From Aplectana chamaeleonis (Eukaryota > Nematoda > Chromadorea > Rhabditida > Cosmocercidae), in contig JAPDOI010001736.1 of assembly GCA_029168955.1 (NCBI GenBank), forward strand, positions 62,001 through 126,000: DNA of 64,000 bases, read 5' to 3'. The notes beneath the pieces were generated by a model that was not told the DNA's origin, did no database searches, and worked only from the letters and a program-made list of their open reading frames with translations. A program made the translations under genes and the position numbers. Every line of letters starts with the position of its first letter. Within the stretch, counting starts at the first letter, position 1. This document shows, one piece after another, positions 55,043-64,000 of the stretch.

Positions 55043-57355
55043 TCAGCTAGCAATGCCCTCCGGTACGGTCTCTCACGGGGAAGGTACCTTCACTGTGGGA
55101 ATCACTCACCCTCAAACGCGGGGGGTGAATATATGGGGATTGTCCCAGGCCGCGTATTAGCGTATTACGAATAAAAACACAGCATCACGTATTAATTTAC
55201 AACCCTTTTAATGGCATTATGGTACTAAGAACTACGGCATCTACTTGGGTTTGCCTTTACATTCACTTTCAAGGTTCCCTTTGGCTTGTATCAACAGACG
55301 CGTATAACGATAGCAAAGTATACCACGGCGTAATAGACAAATGGAGTACAAGGCAGCAGCGTATTATCGGGGAAGTGGGTCGCGGCAGCAAAGCCCCTGC
55401 TTCTAAGCGGATGGCGTAGTAGGAAGAGGCTGGGCGTTCCGCACTATCAGCTCGCCTGGAAACAATTTACGGGGATTCTCCTGTAGCAACCAACTCAGGA
55501 GGAACGGACTCGCCCCCCGCGGAACCTTACTGAATCCATTAAAATCGGAAAACTCGTACCTGTTTCCCAAGTTTCTAGGCTTTGTGATGCCTTTCCCACG
55601 CCAAGCAGCTCGCCACGATACACATCCCAACCTGCTATTATCACAAACTGCGAATAAATGTCGATCCTTACATTCTCGCCACATGTCCAAATCTTTTTTT
55701 ACATTCAGCATCGACCATGCAGTGAGCTCCTAAATCCTTCCTTCTGTTTAGCCAGAGTGGAAGTTGACTCCTCAAGCTAGGTTTAGAGTTATACCGATAC
55801 GACTGAACTGCAAGATAGATTCTCTTTTCCACACTATCAGCAATTACTTGATATGGTATTTGAAAATATCACTGGTCAAAGGAGTTGTATCAGCTACGAT
55901 TTTGAATGAAGGTCTGGATCTACTCGTTCTGTTGGTTGAGGCATTACGTTGCCCGGAACGATTGATCGAAAATCGATTGAGTGTCGAGCAAGCCAAAAAC
56001 ACCGAAGTGTGGCAGTGGAGGTATGGTACTACTTTTGCGATACACGGTCGCTGTCGCAGTGCACTGCACAGCAACAGCGACAGTGGTAGCTGACAAGCTA
56101 TGGCAAATTTGTAGTATGTCAGCCCTCCGCGACCACGCCGCTGCTACCCACACGTGACATCTTTCCTACGACGGCCGCTGCCGTTGCTCCGATGCGGTCC
56201 CGCCGCCATTGGTGTTAGATTGCATACCTGTCGATCATTACAGCAAGAAAGTATGCCATACCGCTGATACACAATTGTGTCGGTGTTGTGAGCAGCAAAG
56301 GGGCCAAGGAACTCACCCAAATTACTGGAACAACTTTTCGAAGCCGTTATTTCTGCTTCTGAGAGGGTGGTTGATCCCCGTTATTCTGACGCTCTTCTGC
56401 TGACATGGCCATCACAATAGTTTCCCAATTGAATATCAGAAACAAAATAAATCGTGAACAGTGCAGTGCGTGAAAGGGTGAAAACGCATCATCAATTTCC
56501 ACGTTTTTCTTCCCGCGGAAGCGCTTGCATCCCCCAATGTGCCACGTTGCTTTGGAAAGCGCACCACGGCCGGATGTCGGTTTTGCCTTGAAGCGCGTGA
56601 AGTCTGAAAATTTCCCCAAAGCTGCTACCTTTTGAAGCCCAAAGCTGAAGACGTAAAGGCTATTAAACCGCGAAATGCATGGTTTACACGCGTGCTGGTG
56701 CGGAGCGGCGGTTAGACACAGTAAGAGAGCGCATGACAGACGGATGAGTGGGAGCAGAATCGCGCGCGCTGCTCGCGTCATGAGTCGTGAGAATGACGAC
56801 TTTTTACAGAGGATAAATGAGAGTTTTCCATAATGTTGGTGGGACCGTGCTTTTTTTTCTATTTGTGGAAGATGGCTTTCAACTTCCTCTCACCGAATAT
56901 TTTCAGGCGCAACTGTTGTGGCTGTGGGTGTATGCGGTGCCGTTATACGGTTAACGATCGGCAAAATGACTTTTGATAACGCATGGTCGACAATATAGCA
57001 AAGATGAACGACATAGGTCTCGCTCTTATGCATCTTTGTGAGTTCTGATTTGGCAAACCTATCAAAACTTGTTTTTCAGAGCTTAGCAAATTAAAGGTTC
57101 ACGATCGGACTGATGGAACAGGAACTTTGTGAGGAAGAAATTTGTGGAGACCATACTCTGCAAATCAAATCCGGTCCACCACACTGCATGCCAAACTTCC
57201 GGCTGCTCATGGTGGCAGCGACTCTCTTCAAAAGGCGTTGCAACCAATAAATGAACTTTTTAAATAAACTTTTGAGTCAGAATGATAAGAAATTTCTAAT
57301 CGTGTTCTTTCTTTGGCTTTGCAGGCCAACCTGGTCGATCAGCTGCGCAGTTCAC
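55043..57355. other. unassigned sequence
   Basis: No gene recognised over 2.3 kb. ORFs at 55403-55711 (minus, 102 codons), 55764-56093 (plus, 109) and 56347-56781 (minus, 144) have no family motif or convincing splice chain. The segment near 56690-56790 (GTGCGGAGCGG..ACAGTAAGAGAGCG) resembles 58.97-59.06 kb, so it is repetitive. Confidence 0.4.
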
Positions 57356-58770
57356 CACCTACAGTCGGCACGGATAGAGCTGAAACCGAGAAAAAAGGGA
57401 ATCTGAAAAATGCGGTCTGCGACCCCCTCCAATTTTTCAAGTTTTTGGAGAGACCCCCAACTTTGGAAGAATTTCCAACATTGCTTGACCCTGCTTCCAG
57501 TTCTCGCTCCCCAGCAGGAAATCGTCGCTTTGACACGTCACGATCTGACTCCTCGGACCTTACAATTCGCAATTTCCTATGCAAGCGTTTTCAGTTCTGG
57601 TGCAAAAGGCTAGTCCACATTAAGGTATAATCACGCTTGTCGACATCGCCATCCGGATTGAGTGATTGAGTTGTTTTTTCCGGAGTCTTCACTCTGCCTT
57701 GGTGCTCAGTCTCAGCTTTTTCTTCTTGGAGCGGCTTGACCTGATACACACAAATCGTGAAGTCTATTCCTTCCATCCTGGCTTCCATATAGCCCTTCTC
57801 AGATGAAATCATTCCGGAAGTCGGTGCCATCTGCACGCAGATTACCACTTCTGTTTCGGCTGCTTTAATTGTTCCAGGTATAAAATCGAGTTTGTTTCGC
57901 TCGACGCGATTCTTTTGTTCATTCCTGGATTCGCTTGTCTGTTGTAGTTCACAGCTACGCTTCGTCTATTCATTTCTCTGTTGCTAGTACTGCATGGCCT
58001 TTGCTCACTCCTTCGATGTACATGTATCTTCGCATTATTTACTTGTTTTTTCAACCAGGCATTTCTTTCTCATTATCTCAACTATTCTCATAATGCTTTC
58101 TCTCATCTCCAGCACGCTTTGCACCTTACACCTTCTTATCGTCACTTGGTTCGTTGTGGTCACTGTATTTTTGAGAGGCTGAATGTAATTCTGACTGCTC
58201 GATAACTCCTTACTGCGCTACTTTATCCTTTTTTTTCCATTCTTCCATTCTTTACTCCACTATCGTCGTCTCCCTTCTGCTTGAGCGGTTGCCCCGATAC
58301 ACAAACGTGATTCCCCTTTTTTTCAAAACAGTTTCTGAATTACCATCCCTCTTCCTTCCTCTGACCCGCGGTTGGATCTCCAAGCTTCTGTCCTTTACCA
58401 TTTCCCCATGTATCAAACTCTACTAACCGGCAAAACGCGACGCCGCAAACTTCTTGTTGCCTTAGAGCTTCATTAGTACCCGTCAACTTTTTGGTTTTAA
58501 GTCCCAATTTGGTTTTTTCGCTCAGAATGTGTTCCAGAGTAAAATGACATCAATGTTCACACAAAACCTTGTACCCTTCTGCTCTAAGGCTGTACGAATC
58601 ACTGCTGGTTCTCTTCTTTGTAATTGCAATAAATCCAGAATGTAGGAAATTTTCCAAAGTGGGGTTGGCCACTAAACTTGAAAAATTGGGGTGGGGGTCG
58701 CGGACCGGACTTTTTCGATCTCGCTATTTATCTCGGTTTCAACTCAGCTCTCACTGCACGGATGTTCCCT
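57356..58770. mobile_element. 1.4 kb element with long inverted arms around an unknown ORF (family T)
   Basis: The left arm (about 57358-57500) carries GAGCTGAAACCGAGA, GCGACCCCCTCCAATTTTTC and ACTTTGG-AGAATTTCCAACA. The right arm (about 58612-58770) carries the same order inverted (GGAAATTTTCCAAAGTGGGG, GAAAAATTGGGGTGGGGGTC, TCTCG-TTTCAACTCAGCTC). Outer ends and target duplication are not resolved. The interior holds one open minus-strand frame at 57591-57975. Confidence 0.6.
57591..57975 (-). CDS. unidentified ORF inside the family T element
   Basis: A frame of about 125 codons on the minus strand has no ATG near its 5' limit. The first ATG is about 42 codons in. The product reads QQTSESRNEQKNRVER then KLDFIPGTIKAAETEVVIC, APTSGMISSEKGYMEARMEG and IDFTICVYQVKPLQEEKAE, ending in a polar charged tail. 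A possible AG acceptor precedes the frame at about 57977. I recognise no domain. A short beta-strand-rich domain is possible. Its position within inverted arms suggests it is element-encoded. Confidence 0.3.
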
Positions 58771-58920
58771 ACAAAAACCATGAGTCCCGTTCAGATTTTT
58801 TGTCAAGGTCTGAGCGGCCTAAATACTGGTGTCAGAACTGTAAGCGGAACTTGTCCAGAAGTAGCGGAAGAGTGGTATTTTGGGGCCTTCCAGTGTCAAG
58901 TACATACAACGCGCTCCTAC
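58771..58920. other. unassigned sequence
   Basis: No gene recognised. Confidence 0.25.
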
Positions 58921-59070
58921 AGGCTATAAAACGGCCAAAAATTCACTTGGTTCCTACGCGTACTGGGTGCGGAGCGGAGGTAGAGACAGTGAGGAAGAGC
59001 GTAGGGCAGACAGAGGGCCGGAGTCTCGTCCCCGCTCGCGCCTCGAGATCATGCGAATTACGTTTTATTG
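58921..59070. repeat. partial repeat related to family J
   Basis: CTACAGGCTATAAAACGGCC matches the left end of the 50.53 kb MITE. The following GTGCGGAGCGGAGGTAGAGA is similar to 56.69 kb. No matching right end was found. Confidence 0.45.
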
Positions 59071-60060
59071 AGGGTTTGTGCCGTAACTCAGCGTGGTTCG
59101 GTAAAACGGACCAAGTAATGAAGTAGAAAAAAAGCCTCCTCATATGGAGCGAGAAATAGAAAATTTGCCTGCTGGAAAAAGTGGTGTTAAAAGTCCGGTT
59201 TTTCCACGCATGAGTTTCTTTCAGCCTTGATTAATTCACTTTCAGAGAAGGCGGCAGTTGAGCACAAGATGCTTTTAATAAATGGCTTATCGGAGACAAA
59301 TTTGGACTGGACTTTTTCTAACTCAATTTTTTGAGATTCTCACTTCAACTGATTTCTACATGGTGAGGTAGGGAGAAAATCACAGGAGAAAAAACTTCCG
59401 AACAAAAAAAAAAAAACCAAAGGCGTAAATGTAGTTTTTGATAATACCTTTTAGTAGGCGCATGTTAAGCTCGACTGGAAGCGCCTTCAAAAAAGTGAAG
59501 ACCACAGGCTGGGCAATTTGGAAAAACTGGCCTTTTTACTTTTTTCCAAAGGGAAATTTTTTCTATTTCTCCCTTTACATTAGCGGCTTTGCTTTTATCC
59601 ACTCCATCACTGGGTACATATTTACCAGGAACCAACCTTTTGAGGAACCCTCTGAGTTACGGCCTATCACAGCCACATTGCTCATGACACTGGAAAACCA
59701 ATTTTTAGGTATTTGGACAATTGGAATCTTGACGAGTATTCAAATCTTCAGCAAAGTGGGCGGGTGTAACTTGAATTCAGCAAAGCCATGGTTAAGGAGC
59801 AGGTCGGAAAGCTTTGCCACGCAAAAAGGGGGCCGCGACAGCGAACCCACTCTGTCCACCGGAATGCTTGACACTGGCTGGATGGCTTAGTAGCAGTGGT
59901 ATAACTTCTAGCGGGCTCTATTCAACTTTTTTTCCGACGTCCTCTAAGAGGAACATTGCCATGGAAAATGGCCGAGGCCATCGCATTTGTATAATACATG
60001 CTGCTGTCTTGTTTTACTAGATGATGCATAACTCTGGGTAATCACGCTATTGGGAAGCGC
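59071..60060. other. unassigned sequence
   Basis: No gene recognised. The 150-codon ORF at 59438-59890 is built largely from T-rich sequence (FYFFPKGNFFYF) and lacks a motif. Confidence 0.4.
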
Positions 60061-60300
60061 AGTGCTGATGGCGTTCCCCGTTGCCAACTCCGCCGTTGCC
60101 GGTCCCAAGCCGGATGAGAAAGGAGGAGGGTTGGCCCCCCCCCATGCTACCGACGGGCTGGAAAACCTAAGGTGGTAACCATAGTCTCATAGGAATACGC
60201 GATACGGCTACCGCATCCAGGGCAGCCGTTGCGGCAACACTGGGGACTCCAGGGTGTTGGTCACAAGTATGCTACTGACCAGAACAGTGGACGACTGGTA

Positions 60301-61190
60301 ACGCCGGAGAAGAAGGTGCAGTTCGCGACATGGGATATGCGAACAGAGCATTACGTTAGGCAGAAAAACATCATTGCCAGGGAGCTGTTGAAGTCGAAGG
60401 TATCGGTTGCCACCCTGTCTGAATTGAGGATCAGTGGAAGTGGAACAATGACTGTCCAGGTGCCAGATAATCAAGAAAGGATGGTGCTGTACTACCTAGC
60501 GACGGACACCATCAAGGCGTTGGATTCATGTTGAACTGGAAAGCAGCTGGAAGCGTGATAACGCTTGAGCCGATTTCTGGCAGGATTGCTGTGCTCGTCT
60601 CGAGCGGAACGATAAAAACACATATTGCGTCTGTCTATGCGCCCACGGAGACGAGTTCTGACGTCGACAAAGACGCATCCTACGCACAACTCCAAGACGT
60701 TCTGAATGCGATCCCGAAAATCGCTCCCGAGTCGCTGTCCTCACGCTGTGAGGAACAATAAGGACACATATTGTGGCAGTTTATGCGCCGACGAAGCCTG
60801 GCGGATTCCAACAAGGGAGTGTTTAACGCTCAGCTTTAGAACGTTCTGAACACGATTTCAAAGAGAGACGTTGTCCTAGTCGCACGTGATGCCAACGCAC
60901 ATGTTGGAAAAGACAGAATTGGCTGGGAAGCTGTATTGGGCAGATTTGGCGTTGGTGACATGAACGACAATAGTCTGCGCTTGCTCACGTTTGCAGTTTT
61001 CAATGTGCTCATTATTGGAAACAGTCAATAAGCTTCGGAGAAAGCATCAGTTGACGTAGAGAAATCTTTCCGGACGAGACGTAGCCTTGTTAGACTACGT
61101 GCTGATGAGCTCGCGTTTCAGGTCGTTGCCCAAGGATGTTCGTGCAATGAAGAGGACCCGACTGTGGTTCAGATCATTACCTTTTACGTG
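60301..61190 (+). pseudogene. RTE endonuclease remnants with an internal repeat
   Basis: The first block starts VQFATWDMRTEHYVRQKN and gives VATLSELRISG, then SSGTIKTHIASVYAPTETSS with AQLQDVLNAIPK. A second version of the same stretch follows about 170 bp later in another frame: NNKDTYCGSLCADEA-equivalent, then FNAQL, stop, NVLNTISKRDVVLVARDANA and HVGKDRIGWEAVLGRFGVGD. The SAYAPTE..QL.DVLN part is therefore present twice. Multiple stops are present. Confidence 0.65.
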
Positions 61191-61195
61191 CAGTA

Positions 61196-62690
61196 GTGAA
61201 GCTTGGTCAAAAACGAGCCAGGATTGTGGAGCCATCTAAAGGCCAATTCAACTGGGCACATTTGATGGTACCTGAGACGAAGAAGTTATTCCAAATGGCA
61301 CTGTCCAATCGGTTTGCGCTGTTGGCAAACGATATATCTGTGGATGAACAAGAACAGCAGATAGCAGCCACCATCGTGGAATACGCAGAGCCACTTTGTC
61401 CTGCCACTCGTAAGCGAATCCAGTCATGCAGATCAGATGAACCCATACATCTCATAGAAGAAAGTATGAGAGCGAAATTGACCGATTTCGATCGATATCG
61501 TCAGCTCTGTGGAAGCTTCGTTGCAGATTGAAAATGGAACGGAGTCGTATTGGAATAAGGTGGCTGCTGATTTGGAGGAATCTGCGAGCAGGCATGATTA
61601 TCGAACTCTCTATCGGACACTCAAGCGGCTCGGAGGAAGAACGAAACCAACTATCAATGGAATCAGGAATGCAGATGGGTCATTCGTGCGCTTTGTGGAC
61701 GAGCGCCTCCGTCGATGGAGACAGTTCTCCAGTGAACTATACAGTCATGAAGCGCCGCAAGGACCGCTTCTCGAGTCACAACCAGTGGAAGCGTCCGAAG
61801 ATGCGGTTCTCGACTCATAACCCAGTGTAGATTAACTAGCGGTAGCGATAAAGTCACTGAAAAACGGCAGAGCGTCGGGAACGGACAAAATCCTTGCTGA
61901 AGCCATCGAGGCTGGCTTGCTGCGCCAACTTCATCGGCTAATTACTCTTATCTGGCAGTCTGAGAAAACACCAGCTACCTGGAAACGTGCCACAATCGTG
62001 TCCATACACAAGAAGGGTAACGCCAGGGACTGCAGAAATTACAGAGGGATCAGTCTGTTGTCTATCGTTGGCAAAATCTTCATGGGGGTTATTCAGAACA
62101 GACTTCAGCGTGATCGTGAGCAAACCGGTCGTGAAGAACAGGCGGGGCTCCGGCCAGGGAGAAGCTGCAGTGATCAGATCTTCGCACTTCGACAGCTAAT
62201 GGAAGAGAGAATTCGCTCTGGGAAGCGTGTCGTTATCACATTTATAGACATCAAATCTGCATTCGATTGTATTCACAGGCCGGCGCTGTGAAGTGCGCTG
62301 TGAAGGGCACATACCGAGGAAGACATTCAAGCTCCTCCAGAAACGTGCGAAGGGTCTAATAGATCCGTACGCCTTGGGATAAGTTGTCCGAGGAGTTTGT
62401 CGTTACCGCTGGTGTTTGCCAAGGCGATGTGGTATTGGCTCTGCTCTTTATTACTGTTGTGGACGCTATTATGAGGAAGGTCTTAGAGAACAAAAGAGGC
62501 GTTCTGTAAGGAAGTTATGAGTACGTCACAGATTCGATGTTCGTGGATGACAGCGCAGTGTTCATGGATATCAGCGCCATATCGCTTATCAAGGAGGCAG
62601 CGTTCTTGATAAGCGATATGGCGCTGATTGCAAGCTCCTACGGCTTAAGAATCAACCAGGGCCAGTAGCATTCCCCCCGGGAGGTGGCGG
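61196..62690 (+). pseudogene. RTE reverse transcriptase remnants, family 2
   Basis: Blocks are 61196-61531 (linker), 61509-61820 (SYWNKVAADLEESASRHDYR, GSFVRFVDERLRRWRQFSSE), 61917-62291 (IVSIHKKGNARDCRNYRGIS, EEQAGLRPGRSCSDQIFALR, KRVVITFIDIKSAFDCIHRP) and 62380-62690 (VTAGVCQGDVV, then MFVDDSAVFMD). The catalytic box is FVDD where Y/FADD is usual. The block between 62291 and 62380 has lost part of the palm. A perfect hairpin at 62571-62627 lies just after the catalytic box. Confidence 0.75.
62571..62627. repeat. perfect 23-bp inverted repeat within the LINE
   Basis: TCAGCGCCATATCGCTTATC plus AAG (62571-62593) is exactly mirrored at 62605-62627 across an 11-nt loop. Nothing comparable is seen at the same point of the other family-2 copy. 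Confidence 0.85.
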
Positions 62691-64000
62691 CTACCAGCTG
62701 TCACTGCGTGGTAACAGTGTCAATCAGTGATTGGCTATCGATGTGAACACGCCGGCATAGAAATGCACAGACGGCGCCCAAGTTAATGATCGTTGTAGTC
62801 AGCCACCTGGCAGCAGTGAGCGTCCTTTTGCGAGGTGACTGACTGCAAGAAAAGGGTGGTGACTTCGCTGACAGCCGCAGAGGAAACAGAAATAGAGCGC
62901 GATGCCAAGAGAAGTTTGGTAGATACCGCGGACGTGGAGTCGTGCACGTCCAATGGTGGCGACTTCTTGAGGAAAGTGCGCCCCGAGAGAAGACAGTGGA
63001 GCGCTTGCGAACCGACCAGTCCGCTGTCCACTTATTACCCCATCACAGCAGGGCGGCCATTCTCGCCGTTTAGGTGGCCAAGGTATAATTGCACCGCCAG
63101 CTGGCAGCCATCCAGCTCTGCTGCCAGCTGGAAGGAAAGACAGACGAAACGTTTGAATGTTCAATTGATTATTCAAAGATTCCTGGCAAAGATTGGTGGG
63201 AGATTCACTTTGAATTGAACGCAGCTGTCAGGAAGGAGCCTCCTTTATAGATTTAGCATGCTTTACTACTATTCTGAGCAAAATGTAAATTTCCTGGAAG
63301 TTGTTTTGGCCATATTGGACCGATTTTGGATTTTTTGAAATAGTCCCTCACTGCAAGTAAAAATAGATTCGCCAATATAGCCATCTAAAAGATGGCTGCG
63401 AAATTGTTTCTTTCTCGAGAAAAATCATGAAATTTACCTGATCCGCGTGTTCTAGTTACTAAATCTGTATAATTTTTCATCTGAGTGCGGTTTTTGTCTT
63501 TTACTTTTCTAGGAACTGTTTCACTATTTTCTGTGTGGACTGGGGAGCGTGAAACAGACAGGAAAAATCAGTCCATAATTTAAGAAAAATCCTTTGGACT
63601 CTTTGGTTTACCTTGTGAAGGAAAACACGAGGTTGCCTCCTCGTTAATGAAATTGCAAAGTATTGGGTATCGTGATATCGGTGATAGATGACCATTTAGC
63701 AAGATAATCTCCAAATCGCTTCTCAAACCTGAAATTTTGTCGGCGATTTTCGCAGAAAACTATAGAATCTCATCATTCAATGCTGTAGAATTGTTATACC
63801 TGAAATATACACATGGGCACGTTCTCGAAACCCATATTTACGACCGCTAGCTCGATCAAAGTTGCAATGGATACGAAGAACTGTGGAGGGAATATATGTA
63901 GGAAAACATTAAACATCTTCGCATACGTGTACATGTGGCCTAGTGTTCTAAGGTGCTGTGATGGGCACCCGTCGACTAGGCCCGTGTTGTGTTGGTTCCA
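62691..64000. other. unassigned sequence
   Basis: No gene recognised. ORFs of 125 and 127 codons overlap on opposite strands at 62799-63218 without motifs. Inverted GCCAGCTGGCAGC / GCTGCCAGCTGG motifs lie near 63093-63130. The final 600 bp is AT-rich. Confidence 0.4.

Larger units (their letters stand above)
60061..62690 (+). mobile_element. RTE-type LINE, family 2, copy 2, heavily decayed
   Basis: The 5' part (60068-60300) contains GTTGCCAACTCCGCCGTTGC and CGGTCCCAAGCCGGAT, a leader type I associate with nematode RTE elements. Endonuclease fragments follow (60301-61190), then reverse transcriptase (61196-62690). The protein is closest to the 36.84-39.48 kb copy, for example KLTDFDRYRQLCG and EAPQGPLLESQPVE. 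No clear 3' tail is visible. Confidence 0.75.

Noticed and set aside
56347..56781. 144-codon minus ORF with a hydrophobic, signal-peptide-like start
   Set aside because: The start region is repetitive (similar to 58.97-59.06 kb) and the remainder is not family-like. A secreted protein is not supported.
59438..59890. 150-codon plus ORF with hydrophobic stretches resembling membrane segments
   Set aside because: The hydrophobicity comes from T-rich sequence. No conserved motif and no neighbouring exon.

Overview
This window looks like nuclear DNA of a strongylid (hookworm-type) nematode that is almost entirely mobile-element sequence. The evidence is RTE-type LINEs with an endonuclease and reverse transcriptase, Harbinger and Tc1 DNA transposons, very short spliceosomal introns (53-82 bp) with GT..AG ends, and dense foldback MITEs with TTAA, TTA/TAA or TA target duplications. 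The species is inferred from element type and intron size, not proven. I found no single-copy host gene, no rRNA or tRNA, no CRISPR array and no bacterial-type operon.

Layout. 1-7.6 kb holds small MITEs, including one nested in another, and unassigned DNA. 8.05-12.82 kb is a PIF/Harbinger locus. It has a six-exon transposase (+) with all catalytic residues but one 1-nt deletion, an inverted decayed second transposase (-), a decayed Myb/SANT-like companion (+), and an intact four-exon Myb/SANT-like companion (-) that continuous-ORF calling misses. 13-17.6 kb holds foldback elements. 17.6-19.6 kb is a 5'-truncated RTE LINE (family 1, +). 20-28.5 kb is a dense MITE field. 28.6-31.8 kb is a second family-1 RTE (-) that retains its endonuclease. 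32-36.6 kb is nested foldback repeats. 36.8-39.5 kb is a family-2 RTE (-). 40.8-42.4 kb is a Tc1 element with paired repeats in each end (IR/DR layout) and a dead catalytic triad. 42.8-54.3 kb holds more MITEs, including an array of one family at 46.0-47.4 kb and a probable split copy at 51.2-54.3 kb. 54.7-55.04 kb has an exon-like open segment that I cannot place. 57.36-58.77 kb is a long-terminal-inverted-repeat element around an unidentified ORF. 60.1-62.7 kb is a very decayed family-2 RTE (+).

How it fits together. In Harbinger elements the DDE nuclease acts with a Myb/SANT DNA-binding partner. Here the partner gene is intact while every transposase copy is damaged. Two MITE families have Harbinger-like TTA/TAA duplications and GGCC-starting ends, so they may be cut-down substrates of that superfamily. 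A larger set of unrelated-bodied MITEs shares a TTAA duplication followed by AGGCA, which suggests one shared mobilising enzyme not encoded here. Exon junctions and element ends were read by eye. All family assignments rest on motifs, not on a database search.
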